From: Prosthecobacter gellanilyticus
GTDB lineage: Bacteria > Verrucomicrobiota > Verrucomicrobiia > Verrucomicrobiales > Verrucomicrobiaceae
Length of the DNA: 64,000 bases
Assembly: GCF_007992435.1 (NCBI RefSeq)
Contig: NZ_BKAG01000027.1
Coordinates: 27,671 to 91,670 of the forward strand
Reading direction: 5' to 3'
Position 1 is the first letter of the stretch. Each line of letters begins with the position of its first letter. Below the pieces are notes generated by a model. That model was not told where the DNA came from. It did not search any database and was given only the letters and a program-made list of their open reading frames with translations. A program made the position numbers and the translations under genes. This document shows, piece after piece, positions 8,017 to 17,751 of this stretch.

Positions 8017-10212
8017 ATGAGCGAAGCCGGCAAAGACATCCAGGCCCAGGCCATCGATTCCTGGCAGATCATCCGCAATCGCTTCGGCCTGATCTGCCTG
8101 TCGTTCCTCCTTGTTTTCGCCACGGCGGCCATCATCACCTACATCATGCCGCGCAAATACCGCGGCCGTGTGGAGATGAAGATCGAGCGTTTGCAGAACA
8201 AGGTGCAGGTCTTCAACCGGGATACGAGTGACATGCTGGCAGGCAGTGATGTGTTTGTGAAGACGGAGTTCGAGAGCATCAACAAACCCGAGACGCTCTA
8301 CCCGGTGATCGAGAAGCTGGATCTGCAGAAGAAATGGAGCCTGCCTTCCCGCCAGGCTGCCTTGGGCAAGCTGCAGGGGAATCTGAACGCGCAGTCCATG
8401 CCGCGTTCGGACTTTGTGATCATCGAATTCTATGATCAGGATGCCGCGCTGGCGGCTGATGTGGCGAATGCTGTGGCCTCCAGCTACATGACGCAGCGCA
8501 TCGAGATCGACTCCTCGCAGAAGCGCGAGGCTCTGGAGCGCATGCAAAAGCAGATCGCTGAGCAGGAATCACTGCGTGACCAGGCTCGTGCCAAGATGCT
8601 GGAGGCCAAGAAAAAGGCCGGCATCGTCGGAGACTGGATCGCCGGTGGCGGCCCATCCATCACGCCGGGTGTGAGCCTCGCCACCAGCAAGGACGGCATG
8701 GTGGCCTCACGTGAGCAGGCCATGCTCCAGTCAGATCTGGAGGTTCAGAACCTCACCTCCGAGCTTGAGCAGCTGGACAAGCTTTCTCCGGATGAACTGG
8801 TGGCCCGCGCCTCCGGCCTCCGTCTGGACAATCCAAATCTCACCAGCATGACGGCGGAGTACCAGAAGCTGCAGATCACGCGTGAGGGCCTGAGCCAGCA
8901 AGGTCTGGGCAGGAAGCACCCGCTGGTGCAGACGGCTGACAAGCAGCTCGCCAAGTCAAAAGAACTCATTCTCGCCGAGACCCAATCCTACATCGAAGGT
9001 CTGAAGAACCGCTTCGATGCCGCCAAAATGCGCCGCGAAACTCTGCAGACCTACAGCAAGGAGGCGGACAAGGAGCAGATCTCCAAAGGCGCCACCTACA
9101 ACGACTACAAGATCGCCATGGACGATGTCACTTACATCGAGGCGTTGCTCCTGAAGTTCAGGGAGAGCTATTCGGAGAACAATGCCAGCCTGCAACTGGT
9201 GAAGTCTCCCGCCACCATTTATGCCAAGGCGGAGGCTGAGGGCCGTCCTTCCAAGCCGAACATCAGCCTCAACTTGGCGTTAGGCGGCGTGCTCGGTCTC
9301 ATGTTCGGCCTCGGCCTGGCTTTCTTCCTGGAGTACATGGACACCACGGTGAAGAGCCTGGATGACGTGGAGCGCTTCCTCGGCGTGCCAGTGCTCGCGG
9401 TGGTGCCAAAGAATGTCGGCGTGCTGCACCGCACCAGCGGCTTCAATCCGGATGCGGAGGCCTATCGAATTTTGCGGACAAACATCGAGTTCAACCGCCG
9501 GAATCCCGAGGCGAACTGCATCACCGTCACCAGCGGCGGGGCAGGGGAGGGCAAGTCCACCACGCTGTGCAATCTGGCCACGGTCTGCGCGCAGGGGGGC
9601 TACAGCGTGCTGCTGATCGATGCTGACCTGCGCCGTCCGAGCCTGCACCGGCTCTTTGATGTCAGCAATGCCAACGGCCTGACCAATTATCTGACCATGA
9701 ACATCCGCCTGGAGGATGTCGTGGTGCGCACCCCGATCGACAATCTTTATTTCCTCCCAAGCGGCCTGCTGCCCGCGGACAGCGCCGGCATCCTGAATTC
9801 CCAGCGCATGAGCGAGCTGATCGCGGACGTGAAGAGCCGCTTCGATCTTGTGCTCATCGACTCCCCGCCGATCCTGGGTGTCAGTGATGCCTCCGTGCTC
9901 TCCAATGAGGCGGACATGACCATGCTGGTGGTTCAGCATCGCAAGCTGCCGCGCCACATGCTCATGCGCGTGAAGCAGACCGTGGAGAATGTCGGCGGGC
10001 GTGTGCTCGGGGTGGTGCTGAATAATGTGGATGTCCGCAGTGACTCGCAGTACCAATACTACACCAGCTACTACACCTATTACTCGCCGAACAACCAGGC
10101 GGCTGCGCCTGGAGAGCAGCCGCAGAAGCGCCGCCGCCGCTCGGATGCGCCTGCTGCTCCCAATGCCGCGCCCTCGCCTGCGTCCCGGGCTCCTCAGGGA
10201 GATCTTTTCTAA
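8017..10212 (+). CDS. Polysaccharide chain-length regulator with BY-kinase domain (Wzc/GumC-type)
   Basis: This 731-residue inner-membrane protein combines a Wzz domain with a bacterial tyrosine autokinase. TM1 is at about residues 24-45, followed by a periplasmic coiled-coil-rich region, and TM2 is at about residues 425-445 (LALGGVLGLMFGLGLAFFLEY). The cytoplasmic kinase has Walker A GGAGEGKST (Lys513), Walker A' VLLIDADLRRPS and Walker B LVLIDSPP. Seven tyrosines cluster at 679-689, a typical autophosphorylation site. The end is a Pro/Ala-rich tail with an Arg-rich patch. Such proteins control export and length of capsule or exopolysaccharide with a Wza-type partner, here the next gene, 27 nt downstream. 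No cognate phosphatase is adjacent. Confidence 0.95.
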   Translation: MSEAGKDIQAQAIDSWQIIRNRFGLICLSFLLVFATAAIITYIMPRKYRGRVEMKIERLQNKVQVFNRDTSDMLAGSDVFVKTEFESINKPETLYPVIEKLDLQKKWSLPSRQAALGKLQGNLNAQSMPRSDFVIIEFYDQDAALAADVANAVASSYMTQRIEIDSSQKREALERMQKQIAEQESLRDQARAKMLEAKKKAGIVGDWIAGGGPSITPGVSLATSKDGMVASREQAMLQSDLEVQNLTSELEQLDKLSPDELVARASGLRLDNPNLTSMTAEYQKLQITREGLSQQGLGRKHPLVQTADKQLAKSKELILAETQSYIEGLKNRFDAAKMRRETLQTYSKEADKEQISKGATYNDYKIAMDDVTYIEALLLKFRESYSENNASLQLVKSPATIYAKAEAEGRPSKPNISLNLALGGVLGLMFGLGLAFFLEYMDTTVKSLDDVERFLGVPVLAVVPKNVGVLHRTSGFNPDAEAYRILRTNIEFNRRNPEANCITVTSGGAGEGKSTTLCNLATVCAQGGYSVLLIDADLRRPSLHRLFDVSNANGLTNYLTMNIRLEDVVVRTPIDNLYFLPSGLLPADSAGILNSQRMSELIADVKSRFDLVLIDSPPILGVSDASVLSNEADMTMLVVQHRKLPRHMLMRVKQTVENVGGRVLGVVLNNVDVRSDSQYQYYTSYYTYYSPNNQAAAPGEQPQKRRRRSDAPAAPNAAPSPASRAPQGDLF

Positions 10213-10239
10213 CCGCACGGATTCGTTTATACTTCTGCC

Positions 10240-10806
10240 ATGAAAACACTGATCACGTTTTTCCTCAGCGCCGTCCTCGGTCTGGCCGGGCTTCAGGCCC
10301 AGACGGGCGAACTGCCCCTGCGCAAAGGTGACCGCATCACCGTCTCCGTCGGGGGGATTCCTGACAATGAGATCCAGCAGATCCGAGGTGTGTACACCGT
10401 CTCTGACGACGGCACGATCCCCCTCCTTTACATCGGCAATGTCCGCGCGGTCGGCCTGAAGCCTTCGGCGTTGCAGCGGAGCATTGAGCAGAACTACATC
10501 GGCCAGGAGATCTACACCCGTCCGACCGTGGTGGTGTCCATTGATGGCGGTGAAAGCACGGCCACCATGCGCACCGTGATGATCACCGGAGTGAACAAGC
10601 CCGGAGCTGTGCCCTACAAGCAGAGCATGACACTTTCCCAGGCCATCATGACGGCCGGCGGCCCCACGCCTTTCGGCAGCATGAAGAAGGTGAAGCTCAT
10701 CCGCGCCGGGCGCGCTGCCACGCTTCATAATCTGTCCAGCGGTGCCGGAGATCCGAACGTGGATGTGCAGGTGCAGCCGGATGACCAGATCATCGTGCCC
10801 GAGTAA
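10240..10806 (+). CDS. Polysaccharide export protein (Wza-type Poly_export + SLBB)
   Basis: The 188-residue protein has a signal peptide (MKTLITFFLSAVLGLAGLQA). It is followed by a Poly_export domain (LRKGDRITVSVGGIPDNE, then YTVSDDGTIPLLYIGNVRAVGL) and one SLBB domain (MITGVNKPGAVPYKQSMTLSQ to the C-terminus). It lacks the extra SLBB domains and C-terminal outer-membrane helix of E. coli Wza, and no lipobox cysteine is visible, so it is a short periplasmic form. It probably bridges the Wzz/BY-kinase complex to an outer-membrane channel, possibly the barrel protein two genes upstream. Confidence 0.9.
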   Translation: MKTLITFFLSAVLGLAGLQAQTGELPLRKGDRITVSVGGIPDNEIQQIRGVYTVSDDGTIPLLYIGNVRAVGLKPSALQRSIEQNYIGQEIYTRPTVVVSIDGGESTATMRTVMITGVNKPGAVPYKQSMTLSQAIMTAGGPTPFGSMKKVKLIRAGRAATLHNLSSGAGDPNVDVQVQPDDQIIVPE

Positions 10807-10837
10807 CCAGGCTGTGCTCTGGCGCTGACTTTGACCC

Positions 10838-11296
10838 ATGCCCAGGCCTTCCTCCCGCCAGCCCGTGCCCGATGAGCGGGAGGAGATCCGCGCCATCTAC
10901 GCCGCTCTGGAGGCCCGGCCCCTGCCGAGGGACTGCCAGATGCGCACCCGGTGCTGCCATTTCCGACTGGCGGGCCACACCCCCATGCTCACGCTCGGTG
11001 AGGCGCTTTACGCTGCCCGCGGGGTTCGTGCCAGTGGCCGGAAGAACTTGAAGCCTCACCCTGACGGTGCGTGCCCGCTGTTGGGCCAGGATGGCCGCTG
11101 TACCATTTACCAGCACCGGCCCTTCGGTTGCCGCACGCATTTTTGCCAGGCGGCCGGGGGAATGTATCCCCGCAAGCATGTTGCCGACTTGATTCAGCGC
11201 CTGGAAGCCCTGGATGAAAAACTCGGCGGAGAGGGGGGGCGTCCGCTGGCTGGCATCATCGAAGAAGTTTTGTCAAAATGGCCAAAGAAGAGCTGA
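10838..11296 (+). CDS. YkgJ family cysteine-cluster protein
   Basis: The 152-residue protein carries the cysteine pattern of the YkgJ/UPF0153 family. This consists of CQMRTRCC near residues 31-38, then ACPLLGQDGRCTIYQHRPFGCRTHFC split over residues 75-100. Members are predicted to bind Zn or an iron-sulfur cluster, and their role is poorly known. It follows the export protein by 31 nt on the same strand. Its last codons overlap an upstream extension of the next reading frame, which is why a later start was chosen for that gene. Confidence 0.88.
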   Translation: MPRPSSRQPVPDEREEIRAIYAALEARPLPRDCQMRTRCCHFRLAGHTPMLTLGEALYAARGVRASGRKNLKPHPDGACPLLGQDGRCTIYQHRPFGCRTHFCQAAGGMYPRKHVADLIQRLEALDEKLGGEGGRPLAGIIEEVLSKWPKKS

Positions 11297-11427
11297 TCTG
11301 CAACGTTCAAGGACCCCGCGGTCCGCATACTGCGGCTAATTTTCGCCCGAGAAGTTTTGTATTGTCATTGTATTTGCGATCAGCGATGATCGTCGACCGT
11401 GCTCCCAGCCCACCCCTTAGCCCATTC

Positions 11428-14400
11428 ATGAAATTCCTACCTTTCAAGAGCGCTTTTGCTACTCTGAGCGTCCTGCTCATCCAGGCAAGCGCTGCGTTCG
11501 GTGCCGTCGTCATCGACACCCAACCCGCCAACGTGACCGTGCCTGATGCCACCAAGATCACTCTGACGGTGGCTGCCCATTCCACAACGAGCAGCCCGCT
11601 TTCGTATAAATGGTGGAAGCTGGTCAACAACCAAGCCGTCGAAGTCAGGGCCGAGTCCTCGGTCAGTTCGTTCGTTATTGCCAGTTCCAAGAATACCGAT
11701 GAAGGCGAGTATTATGTGACGGTGACGGAACAGGCGCTAGGTTTTGATTGGGTAAACTCGGCTAACGGCCTGGTCACGGTAAACGTGCGTCCCAAGATCA
11801 GCGGGAATCCCGCAGCTCCGGCCGTCCCTCCCACGGCATTTGACGATACCAAGGATGATGTCTCGTTCACCGTCACTCTGGACCCAGTGGTTGGCGAAGG
11901 TCCTTTCATCTACTCCTGGCAGAAAAAGATCGGCACCACCTACACCTTGGTGGCTGGCCCCACGAACACTGTTGACCGTTCGAACGTTCTCCAGCTCAAT
12001 AACGTGGAGCTGGATGATGCGGGTATCTACCGTGCGGTGGTGACCAATGCCTCCAATATCAATGTCTTCAGCAAGGACGTCATCCTGAAGGTCAACACGC
12101 GTCCTACGATCCTGACCCAGCCAGCAGCCAACCTGATCGTCACTTACGGTGCCGCAGGCACCTTGAAGGTGGTGGCGGGTGGCAATGGCCCCTTCTACTA
12201 TCGCTGGTTCAAAAACAACGTGTTGATTCCCAAGGCCTCGGCTGCCACCCTTTCGATCAAAGGCACGGACATCGTGACGGACGGCCTGGCAGAAGGTCCT
12301 GGCACTTATCGTGTGGAAGTGGTCAATTCCTACAGCCCCGGCTTTACAGACACCAAGAATCCGTTTTTCGGAAGCACGGTCACCTCCAGCATGAATGCTG
12401 ACGTGGTGGTGATTCGCAAACCCAAGATCACCACGCAGCCTGTGAAGCTGACGAAGAGCCTCATGACGGCCGCCAATGCTGCCACCTTCAATGTCCAGAT
12501 GGATACCACGGGTAACGAGGGCACCCTACTGTTTCAGTGGTACAAAGACAACAAGATCCTGAACGTGCCGGGTTCCACTACGGACACCCTGACCTTCGAC
12601 CCGCTCACCTGGAATGACCGCGGCAGCTACAAGGTGGTCATCAAAAACCAGGTCGGCACCGTCACCAGCGCTTCTGCTTTGCTGACCGTCATCTCCCCGC
12701 CTATCATTACCTCCCGCAGCCCTGACCAGACCTTCGGAGGCACCAAAGGCGCGGCGAAGCTCTTCGTCGTCGCTACAGGCACCGCTCCGTTGAAGTATGA
12801 GTGGCGGTTCCGTCCTGTGGCCCAGGGAGTTTATAATCCCTTGGTTATTGGCACGGCGGCCACCCTGGCCCTTTCCAACCTTTCGGTGGCACGTCACGGC
12901 TATTATCAGTGCACTGTTCTCAATGCACCCAAAGGCGAGCCTACGGGCACGGTGGTCTCGGCAGAGATGTATTTGCAGGTGGATGAAGCGCCGAAGATCA
13001 CCAAGCAGACCACGGTGATGCCCTATGACGGTAGCATCACGAAAGGCACGCCAAATATTCCGGCGGGTAAGAAGCTGCATCTGGTCGTGGAAGCCACCGG
13101 TACTGACCGCACGGCACCTGCCGGCGATTTCCTCGCCAATCCTCTGACCTTCCAATGGCTGAAAAATGGCATCGCCATTGGCGGTGCCACCACCAGTCAA
13201 TTGGTCATCGACCCCGCATCGACCCTCGATTCCGGGAAGTACAGCTGCCGGGTGGGCAACTATATCGCCACGCTGATCAGCGCAACCGTGGTCATCACGG
13301 TCAACGGTCCGCCTGTGATTACCGTGCAGCCAGGGGATGTCACCGGGACCGAGGAAGATCTTGTGCAATCCACGCCGGTGGTCGCGACGGGCAAGGGGTC
13401 CATTCAGTATGAGTGGCAGAAGCAGACAGGCGGCGTCTGGGGTGCTGCGACCAATCCTACGAAGCAGCTGGGGGCCAAGCTGGTCTTCGCCCAGGCCAAG
13501 GTGGCCTACGGTGGCAAGTATCGGGTGCGTGTGTATTCTTTCCCTTTCTTTGGTGATACCTTCAGTAATGAGATCAATGTGCAGATCGACCCCATCGACC
13601 CGCCGACCATTCAGGCCGTGGCCGGCATTTCGAATGTTCCGTTCTTCCCCAGAATCGCCAGGGCAGGCGAGAAGGTGAGGATCTTTGGCACTAATCTCAA
13701 CTATCCCGCCACGGTCACCTTTGGCGGTGTGGTGGGTTCGTCCGTGTATGAACCCGTCACTAAATCGTTGCTCGCCACGGTCCCGGCAAATGCACCTACG
13801 ACGGCCAGCAATCTGCAGGTCACGATCACGGGCAGGGTGACAGGCTCTTCGGGCGGAGGCACGGCCACGGCTCCACAGCAGTTCACCCGCTCAGTGCAGT
13901 ATGCCAATGACCTGGCCAATGCCACGATTCTGACGCCATCTGCGACGGCGACCACCGTCCTTGGCGACAACCGTGACGTGAACGACTATGTGTTTTATGT
14001 GCTGAAGGTGAAAGACCCGTCCTTCGTGACCATCAATCTTGATGGCTTCGCGGTGGGTGGCAGCCCGGTGGACCTGTCTTTGGATGTTTACACGGAGCGC
14101 GTGACGGGTAATACCGCCTATGTCGGGCCGGACAATCTCACACTTTACACGTTTGCGGGGTCCTCCCCCTACATTGGGATCACATCGGAAGTGGTCTCTG
14201 TGACGACTAATCGCACTGACACTGACATTTTGATCTTGGTGCGTCCCGGTCTCTTCCTGATCAATGGCATGGTGGGCTATGGCCCCTACTCGCTGACGGT
14301 GAGCGCCTCTCCGACGGGAGTCGCCCCTCTGCCGCCGCCGCCTGCGCCAGGTGCTCCCCCACCGCCTCCCTCTCCTGAGACTGGCCTGGTGGAAGTGGCT

Positions 14401-14964
14401 GCCGAAGAGTGGCATGCCTCTGATGCCTTTGCCAAGTCGGCTTCTTCCGATCCTGACACCGAAGGGCTTCCGACCGTCCGTCTGGGTGGTGAAGGTTCTT
14501 CCTCGGAACCTGTGCAGCTTTGGGCGGATCAGGTGGAGACTCTCTCTGGCGCGGGTGAGGTGGCAGCATCCTTCCGCATGGGGCTGGATGGCGGCTCCGA
14601 GGATGGAGATGACCAGTTTGGCTGGCAGATCACGGGCACAGACGGCAAGCCGCTGGGGGCGCTGTGGGTGAATGGCGCCACAGGTCAGCTGTCTCTGGTT
14701 CAGCCAGATGGTTCCGTTCAGGAATCGATTCAGAGAATCACACCAGGTGGTGGTGCACACCGCATGGAACTTGTTCTCAGCGCCAAAGGCGGGACTTGGC
14801 AGGCTAGGATTGACGGCGTGGACGTCGCTGCTCCAGCCGCTCTTCCAGCCGGGGTCTCTTTCGGTGGTATCTACGCTGCCTGGGATCTGGGTCCTGATAC
14901 CAAGGCCAGTGGTGCCTCCATGATCTTCTCCGACTTCACCGTCGAAGATCTGGCGGCGGAATAA
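11428..14964 (+). CDS. Large secreted Ig-like repeat protein with C-terminal lectin-like region
   Basis: The ATG at 11428 is preferred over the upstream frame opening at 11278 because it starts directly at a signal peptide (MKFLPFKSAFATLSVLLIQA). The product is about 1178 residues. It contains about eight consecutive Ig-like (I-set type) beta-sandwich domains of 85-100 residues; each has the Trp of strand C (for example YKWWKL, YSWQKK, YRWFKN, FQWYKD) and the D-x-G-x-Y motif of strand F (DEGEYYVTV, DAGIYRAVV, DRGSYKVVI, DSGKYSCRV). Next come an IPT/TIG-like domain (GEKVRIFGTNL), a pre-peptidase-like beta domain, a Pro-rich linker near residue 970, and a C-terminal region resembling a concanavalin-like fold. 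It is probably an adhesin or matrix protein. A strong terminator follows. Confidence 0.88.
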   Translation: MKFLPFKSAFATLSVLLIQASAAFGAVVIDTQPANVTVPDATKITLTVAAHSTTSSPLSYKWWKLVNNQAVEVRAESSVSSFVIASSKNTDEGEYYVTVTEQALGFDWVNSANGLVTVNVRPKISGNPAAPAVPPTAFDDTKDDVSFTVTLDPVVGEGPFIYSWQKKIGTTYTLVAGPTNTVDRSNVLQLNNVELDDAGIYRAVVTNASNINVFSKDVILKVNTRPTILTQPAANLIVTYGAAGTLKVVAGGNGPFYYRWFKNNVLIPKASAATLSIKGTDIVTDGLAEGPGTYRVEVVNSYSPGFTDTKNPFFGSTVTSSMNADVVVIRKPKITTQPVKLTKSLMTAANAATFNVQMDTTGNEGTLLFQWYKDNKILNVPGSTTDTLTFDPLTWNDRGSYKVVIKNQVGTVTSASALLTVISPPIITSRSPDQTFGGTKGAAKLFVVATGTAPLKYEWRFRPVAQGVYNPLVIGTAATLALSNLSVARHGYYQCTVLNAPKGEPTGTVVSAEMYLQVDEAPKITKQTTVMPYDGSITKGTPNIPAGKKLHLVVEATGTDRTAPAGDFLANPLTFQWLKNGIAIGGATTSQLVIDPASTLDSGKYSCRVGNYIATLISATVVITVNGPPVITVQPGDVTGTEEDLVQSTPVVATGKGSIQYEWQKQTGGVWGAATNPTKQLGAKLVFAQAKVAYGGKYRVRVYSFPFFGDTFSNEINVQIDPIDPPTIQAVAGISNVPFFPRIARAGEKVRIFGTNLNYPATVTFGGVVGSSVYEPVTKSLLATVPANAPTTASNLQVTITGRVTGSSGGGTATAPQQFTRSVQYANDLANATILTPSATATTVLGDNRDVNDYVFYVLKVKDPSFVTINLDGFAVGGSPVDLSLDVYTERVTGNTAYVGPDNLTLYTFAGSSPYIGITSEVVSVTTNRTDTDILILVRPGLFLINGMVGYGPYSLTVSASPTGVAPLPPPPAPGAPPPPPSPETGLVEVAAEEWHASDAFAKSASSDPDTEGLPTVRLGGEGSSSEPVQLWADQVETLSGAGEVAASFRMGLDGGSEDGDDQFGWQITGTDGKPLGALWVNGATGQLSLVQPDGSVQESIQRITPGGGAHRMELVLSAKGGTWQARIDGVDVAAPAALPAGVSFGGIYAAWDLGPDTKASGASMIFSDFTVEDLAAE

Positions 14965-14982
14965 GTCTCACGGCCGTTTTTG

Positions 14983-15018
14983 AAAACGCCTGTCCAGGTT
15001 CTGGGCAGGCGTTTTTTT
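14983..15018 (+). terminator. Rho-independent terminator of the Ig-repeat gene
   Basis: AAAACGCCTGTCC and GGGCAGGCGTT form a GC-rich stem with a short loop, followed by a run of seven T residues. It lies 18 nt after the stop codon. Confidence 0.9.
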
Positions 15019-15071
15019 GTGGGCAGCGCGCATGCCCGGGACCGTGTTTCGCTGGTCCCCACGCTCCCGTT

Positions 15072-16244
15072 CTACAGACCGTAGAGCCTTTCGATCATCC
15101 CGATGCTCTTCGGCCCGGGCAGTGCGCCGGTTTCCATCTGGTTCATCACGTAGGCAAAGCTGATCTGGTTTTCTGGATCCGCAAAGGCCAGGCAGCCGCC
15201 GGCACCTGGATGACCAAACGCGCTTGGTGAGGGGCCGAAGTACTGGCGCAGCTTGCCAGGAGGCTGCTCAGGGTTCGTCTGCATCGGGTCCTTCATCACG
15301 CCCGTGCCAAAGGCGATGGGGGTGCAAAGCACAAGGTCCTCTTCTTCTGAGAGGGTTTCGCTCAACTGCCGCACGATGGCTTCGGAGACGATCTGCCTGC
15401 CTTCCCAGGTGCCGCCCTGCGCTAGCATGGCGTAGAACTTGCCCAGTCCATGAGCACTGCCCACGCCGCCCATGCTGGCATAACCACGCTGCCATGTCTC
15501 AGGCTGATTGAAGTCCTGGATGGCATTCAGCCCCATGGGCGAGGTGAACGTGCGCTGCGTGATCGTTCCAGAAGTGTTGAAGGCCTTGAGAAACGGGCGG
15601 TCGGCATCGGCGATGCTGATCTTGCCGGGGTACAAGGTCGCCACCCGGGAGTGCTCCTCCACGGGAAGGCCGATCCAGAAGTCCAGATCCATCGGTCCGC
15701 CGATCATTTCGCGGAAGTAGCCTCCCAGAGACTCCTCGCCGGTGATGCGGCGGACGATCTCGTCCATCAGGAAACCAAAGGTGCGCGCGTGGTAGCCCTG
15801 CTTCATTCCTGGCTCCCAGAGCGGCTGCTGATGCTCCAGCGCCTCGATCACCGAGTCGTAGTTCAGGATCGAAACCCGCTCATCCAGCGCGCAAAGACCA
15901 GCGGTGTGGGAAAACAGATGGGCAAAGGACATGTGCTCCTTGCCCGAGCTTACAAATTCAGGCCAGACCTCGCCCACGGGGCTGTCGATCGCCAGACGTG
16001 CCTCTTCCAGCGCCATGAGCGCGCAGACGGCTGCAGGAGCCTTGGTGGCGGACCACACTGGCGCCAGCGTGTCCTGCGTCCACACTCGTGAGCGAGCGCG
16101 GTCGCAGTGTCCGGCCCCGAGGTTCAGGATCTCGACGCCGCTCTGCCAGACGGACACAGAGGCGCCCAGATCTCCGCGGGAGCGGAAATTGTCCTCAAAC
16201 CACGCGGTGACGTCCGCGAGATGACTGGAGGTGGGCTTGAACAT
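15072..16244 (-). CDS. Serine hydrolase of the class C beta-lactamase family (esterase-like)
   Basis: From the ATG at 16244 the product has 390 residues; an upstream TTG at 16289 would add 15. The S-x-x-K nucleophile motif is SATK in the segment APVWSATKAP. The second motif appears as YHA (GYHARTFGFLMDEI), in place of the YSN of true AmpC enzymes, and a Gly-rich HPGAGG segment lies near the C-terminus in place of KTG. These features fit the EstB/LACTB esterase branch rather than antibiotic-resistance beta-lactamases. No signal peptide is present, so it is probably cytoplasmic. The substrate is unknown. It is transcribed toward the Ig-repeat gene. Confidence 0.88.
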   Translation of the reverse strand: MFKPTSSHLADVTAWFEDNFRSRGDLGASVSVWQSGVEILNLGAGHCDRARSRVWTQDTLAPVWSATKAPAAVCALMALEEARLAIDSPVGEVWPEFVSSGKEHMSFAHLFSHTAGLCALDERVSILNYDSVIEALEHQQPLWEPGMKQGYHARTFGFLMDEIVRRITGEESLGGYFREMIGGPMDLDFWIGLPVEEHSRVATLYPGKISIADADRPFLKAFNTSGTITQRTFTSPMGLNAIQDFNQPETWQRGYASMGGVGSAHGLGKFYAMLAQGGTWEGRQIVSEAIVRQLSETLSEEEDLVLCTPIAFGTGVMKDPMQTNPEQPPGKLRQYFGPSPSAFGHPGAGGCLAFADPENQISFAYVMNQMETGALPGPKSIGMIERLYGL

Positions 16245-16303
16245 GCGGCGGCGAAGGGAAGTGACAGCGGCCCGTGGAGCCGCTAACAAAAAGGGTGATC
16301 AGA

Positions 16304-16783
16304 TCAAATGGTCTCCAGCTTCTGGCGCAGGCCGTGGAGATCCGGATCATGGCGGGCATCGCGGCGCAGATCGCCATCCATTTCAAAAGACTGCTTCAGG
16401 TGCTGAAGCGCCTGTTCCTCCTCGCCGAGACGGGCTAGATAGCAACCCAGATTGTAGTAGTAGACGGGCTTGGTGCGCAGGGCGGCGGGCCCGCGCGCCA
16501 GCACGTCAAGCGCCTCGATGGTGCGGCCGAGCTCATGCAGGCAGAAGGCGGCGTGGATGAAGCCTCCCGGCTGGTCCGGCTCCAGCCGGCAGAGCTTTTG
16601 CGCCAGGGCCAGCCCCTCGATCCAGCGCTGGTCATGCATGTGGCAGAGCACGGTCAGCTCGATCACGTCCACGCGTTCATGGATGTCCAGCGGCAGGGCA
16701 GCGAGCTCCACCTGGGCCTCCTCATGGAGGCCGAGTTCCACGTAGCCCTGCGCGGCCAGAATGCGGCGGTCCCATTCGTTCAT
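16304..16783 (-). CDS. TPR-containing protein
   Basis: The ATG at 16783 gives 159 residues beginning MNEWDRRILAAQGYVELG. Several tetratricopeptide-like helical pairs are visible, with characteristic spacing of small and aromatic residues (AAQGYVELGLHEEAQVEL, AAFCLHELGRTIEALDVL, YNLGCYLARLGEEEQALQHL). No signal peptide or catalytic motif is present, so it is probably a soluble protein-interaction module. It lies 59 nt upstream of the serine hydrolase on the same strand and could be co-transcribed. Specific function unknown. Confidence 0.82.
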   Translation of the reverse strand: MNEWDRRILAAQGYVELGLHEEAQVELAALPLDIHERVDVIELTVLCHMHDQRWIEGLALAQKLCRLEPDQPGGFIHAAFCLHELGRTIEALDVLARGPAALRTKPVYYYNLGCYLARLGEEEQALQHLKQSFEMDGDLRRDARHDPDLHGLRQKLETI

Positions 16784-16923
16784 GATCAATCGTTCAACAA
16801 CTCTCGCGCATGTGAACAGCAAAGCGCCTTCACGACAAGCGCTTTGTGTCTTCCTGGGGCGCGGTCTTTCCCAGGAATGACACGTGCCCTTGACCATTTC
16901 CGGCCCTTCGCTATGCCAGATCC

Positions 16924-17709
16924 ATGCCCCGTATTGATGGCCGTAGTGCCGACCAACTCCGCCCGGTCGAGTTTGTTCTCGACATCGCTCCTCACGCCAA
17001 TGCCTCCGTGCTCATCGCCTTTGGCAATACGCGGGTCATCTGCGCGGCCACTATTCAGGATGAGGTGCCTCGCTGGATGAAGGTGCAGGGGGTGCAGGGT
17101 GGCTGGCTCACCGCAGAGTATTCCATGCTTCCGTATTCCACGCTCGATCGCAAAGATCGCGACAGCACCCGCGGCCGTCCAGATGGCCGCAGCATCGAGA
17201 TCCAGCGTCTCATCGGCCGCAGCCTGCGCGCGGTGGTGGACCTGAAGAAGCTCGGCTCACGCACGCTGTGCATTGATTGTGATGTGCTGCAGGCAGATGG
17301 CGGCACACGCACGGCAGCCATCACCGGAGCCTGTGTGGCCGCCGCCATCGCTTTCAATCGCCTGCTGGAGAAGGGCAAGATCACGCAGCAGCCGCTGAAG
17401 AAGAAAGTCGCTGCGATCAGCGTCGGTCTTTGGAACAACGAGGCTCTGCTGGACCTCTGCTATGAGGAGGATGCCAAGGCGGACGTCGACAGCAACATCG
17501 TGCTCACGGAAGACGGTGACTTCGTCGAGATCCAGGGCAGCGGCGAAGAAGCCACCTTTACCCAGGCGCAGCTGGATCAAATGTTAGTCCTCGGCCGCAA
17601 GGGCGTCGCCGAACTCGCGGCGCTGCAGCAGACGATCATCGAGAGCGCGATGAAGCCTGCCGCCGCCACGGATTTGAAGAAGCTCGCGGATTTCTTTGGC
17701 AAAAAGTAA
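16924..17709 (+). CDS. rph: Ribonuclease PH
   Basis: This 261-residue phosphorolytic 3'-5' exoribonuclease trims tRNA 3' ends. The family signature is clear throughout: N-terminal RIDGRSADQLRPV, GGWLTAEYSMLPYST, the RGRPDGRSIEIQRLIGRSLRAVVDL segment with phosphate-binding arginines, IDCDVLQADGGTRTAAITGA, and DLCYEEDAKADVDSNIVLT with the catalytic aspartates. The typical length is about 240; the extra residues form a helical C-terminal extension ending DLKKLADFFGKK. It starts 140 bp from the divergent TPR gene. A large inverted repeat follows the stop codon. Confidence 0.97.
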   Translation: MPRIDGRSADQLRPVEFVLDIAPHANASVLIAFGNTRVICAATIQDEVPRWMKVQGVQGGWLTAEYSMLPYSTLDRKDRDSTRGRPDGRSIEIQRLIGRSLRAVVDLKKLGSRTLCIDCDVLQADGGTRTAAITGACVAAAIAFNRLLEKGKITQQPLKKKVAAISVGLWNNEALLDLCYEEDAKADVDSNIVLTEDGDFVEIQGSGEEATFTQAQLDQMLVLGRKGVAELAALQQTIIESAMKPAAATDLKKLADFFGKK

Positions 17710-17751
17710 GTTAGGCTTTCTAGCTCTTTGCCCATGCTGACCAGGCCTGGC

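Noticed and set aside
11278..11427. Upstream extension of the Ig-repeat protein
   Set aside because: It overlaps the end of the YkgJ gene and would bury a perfect signal peptide 50 residues inside the protein.
15072..16244. Antibiotic-resistance beta-lactamase
   Set aside because: The YSN and KTG motifs of AmpC are not conserved and no signal peptide is present; an esterase-type family member is more likely.
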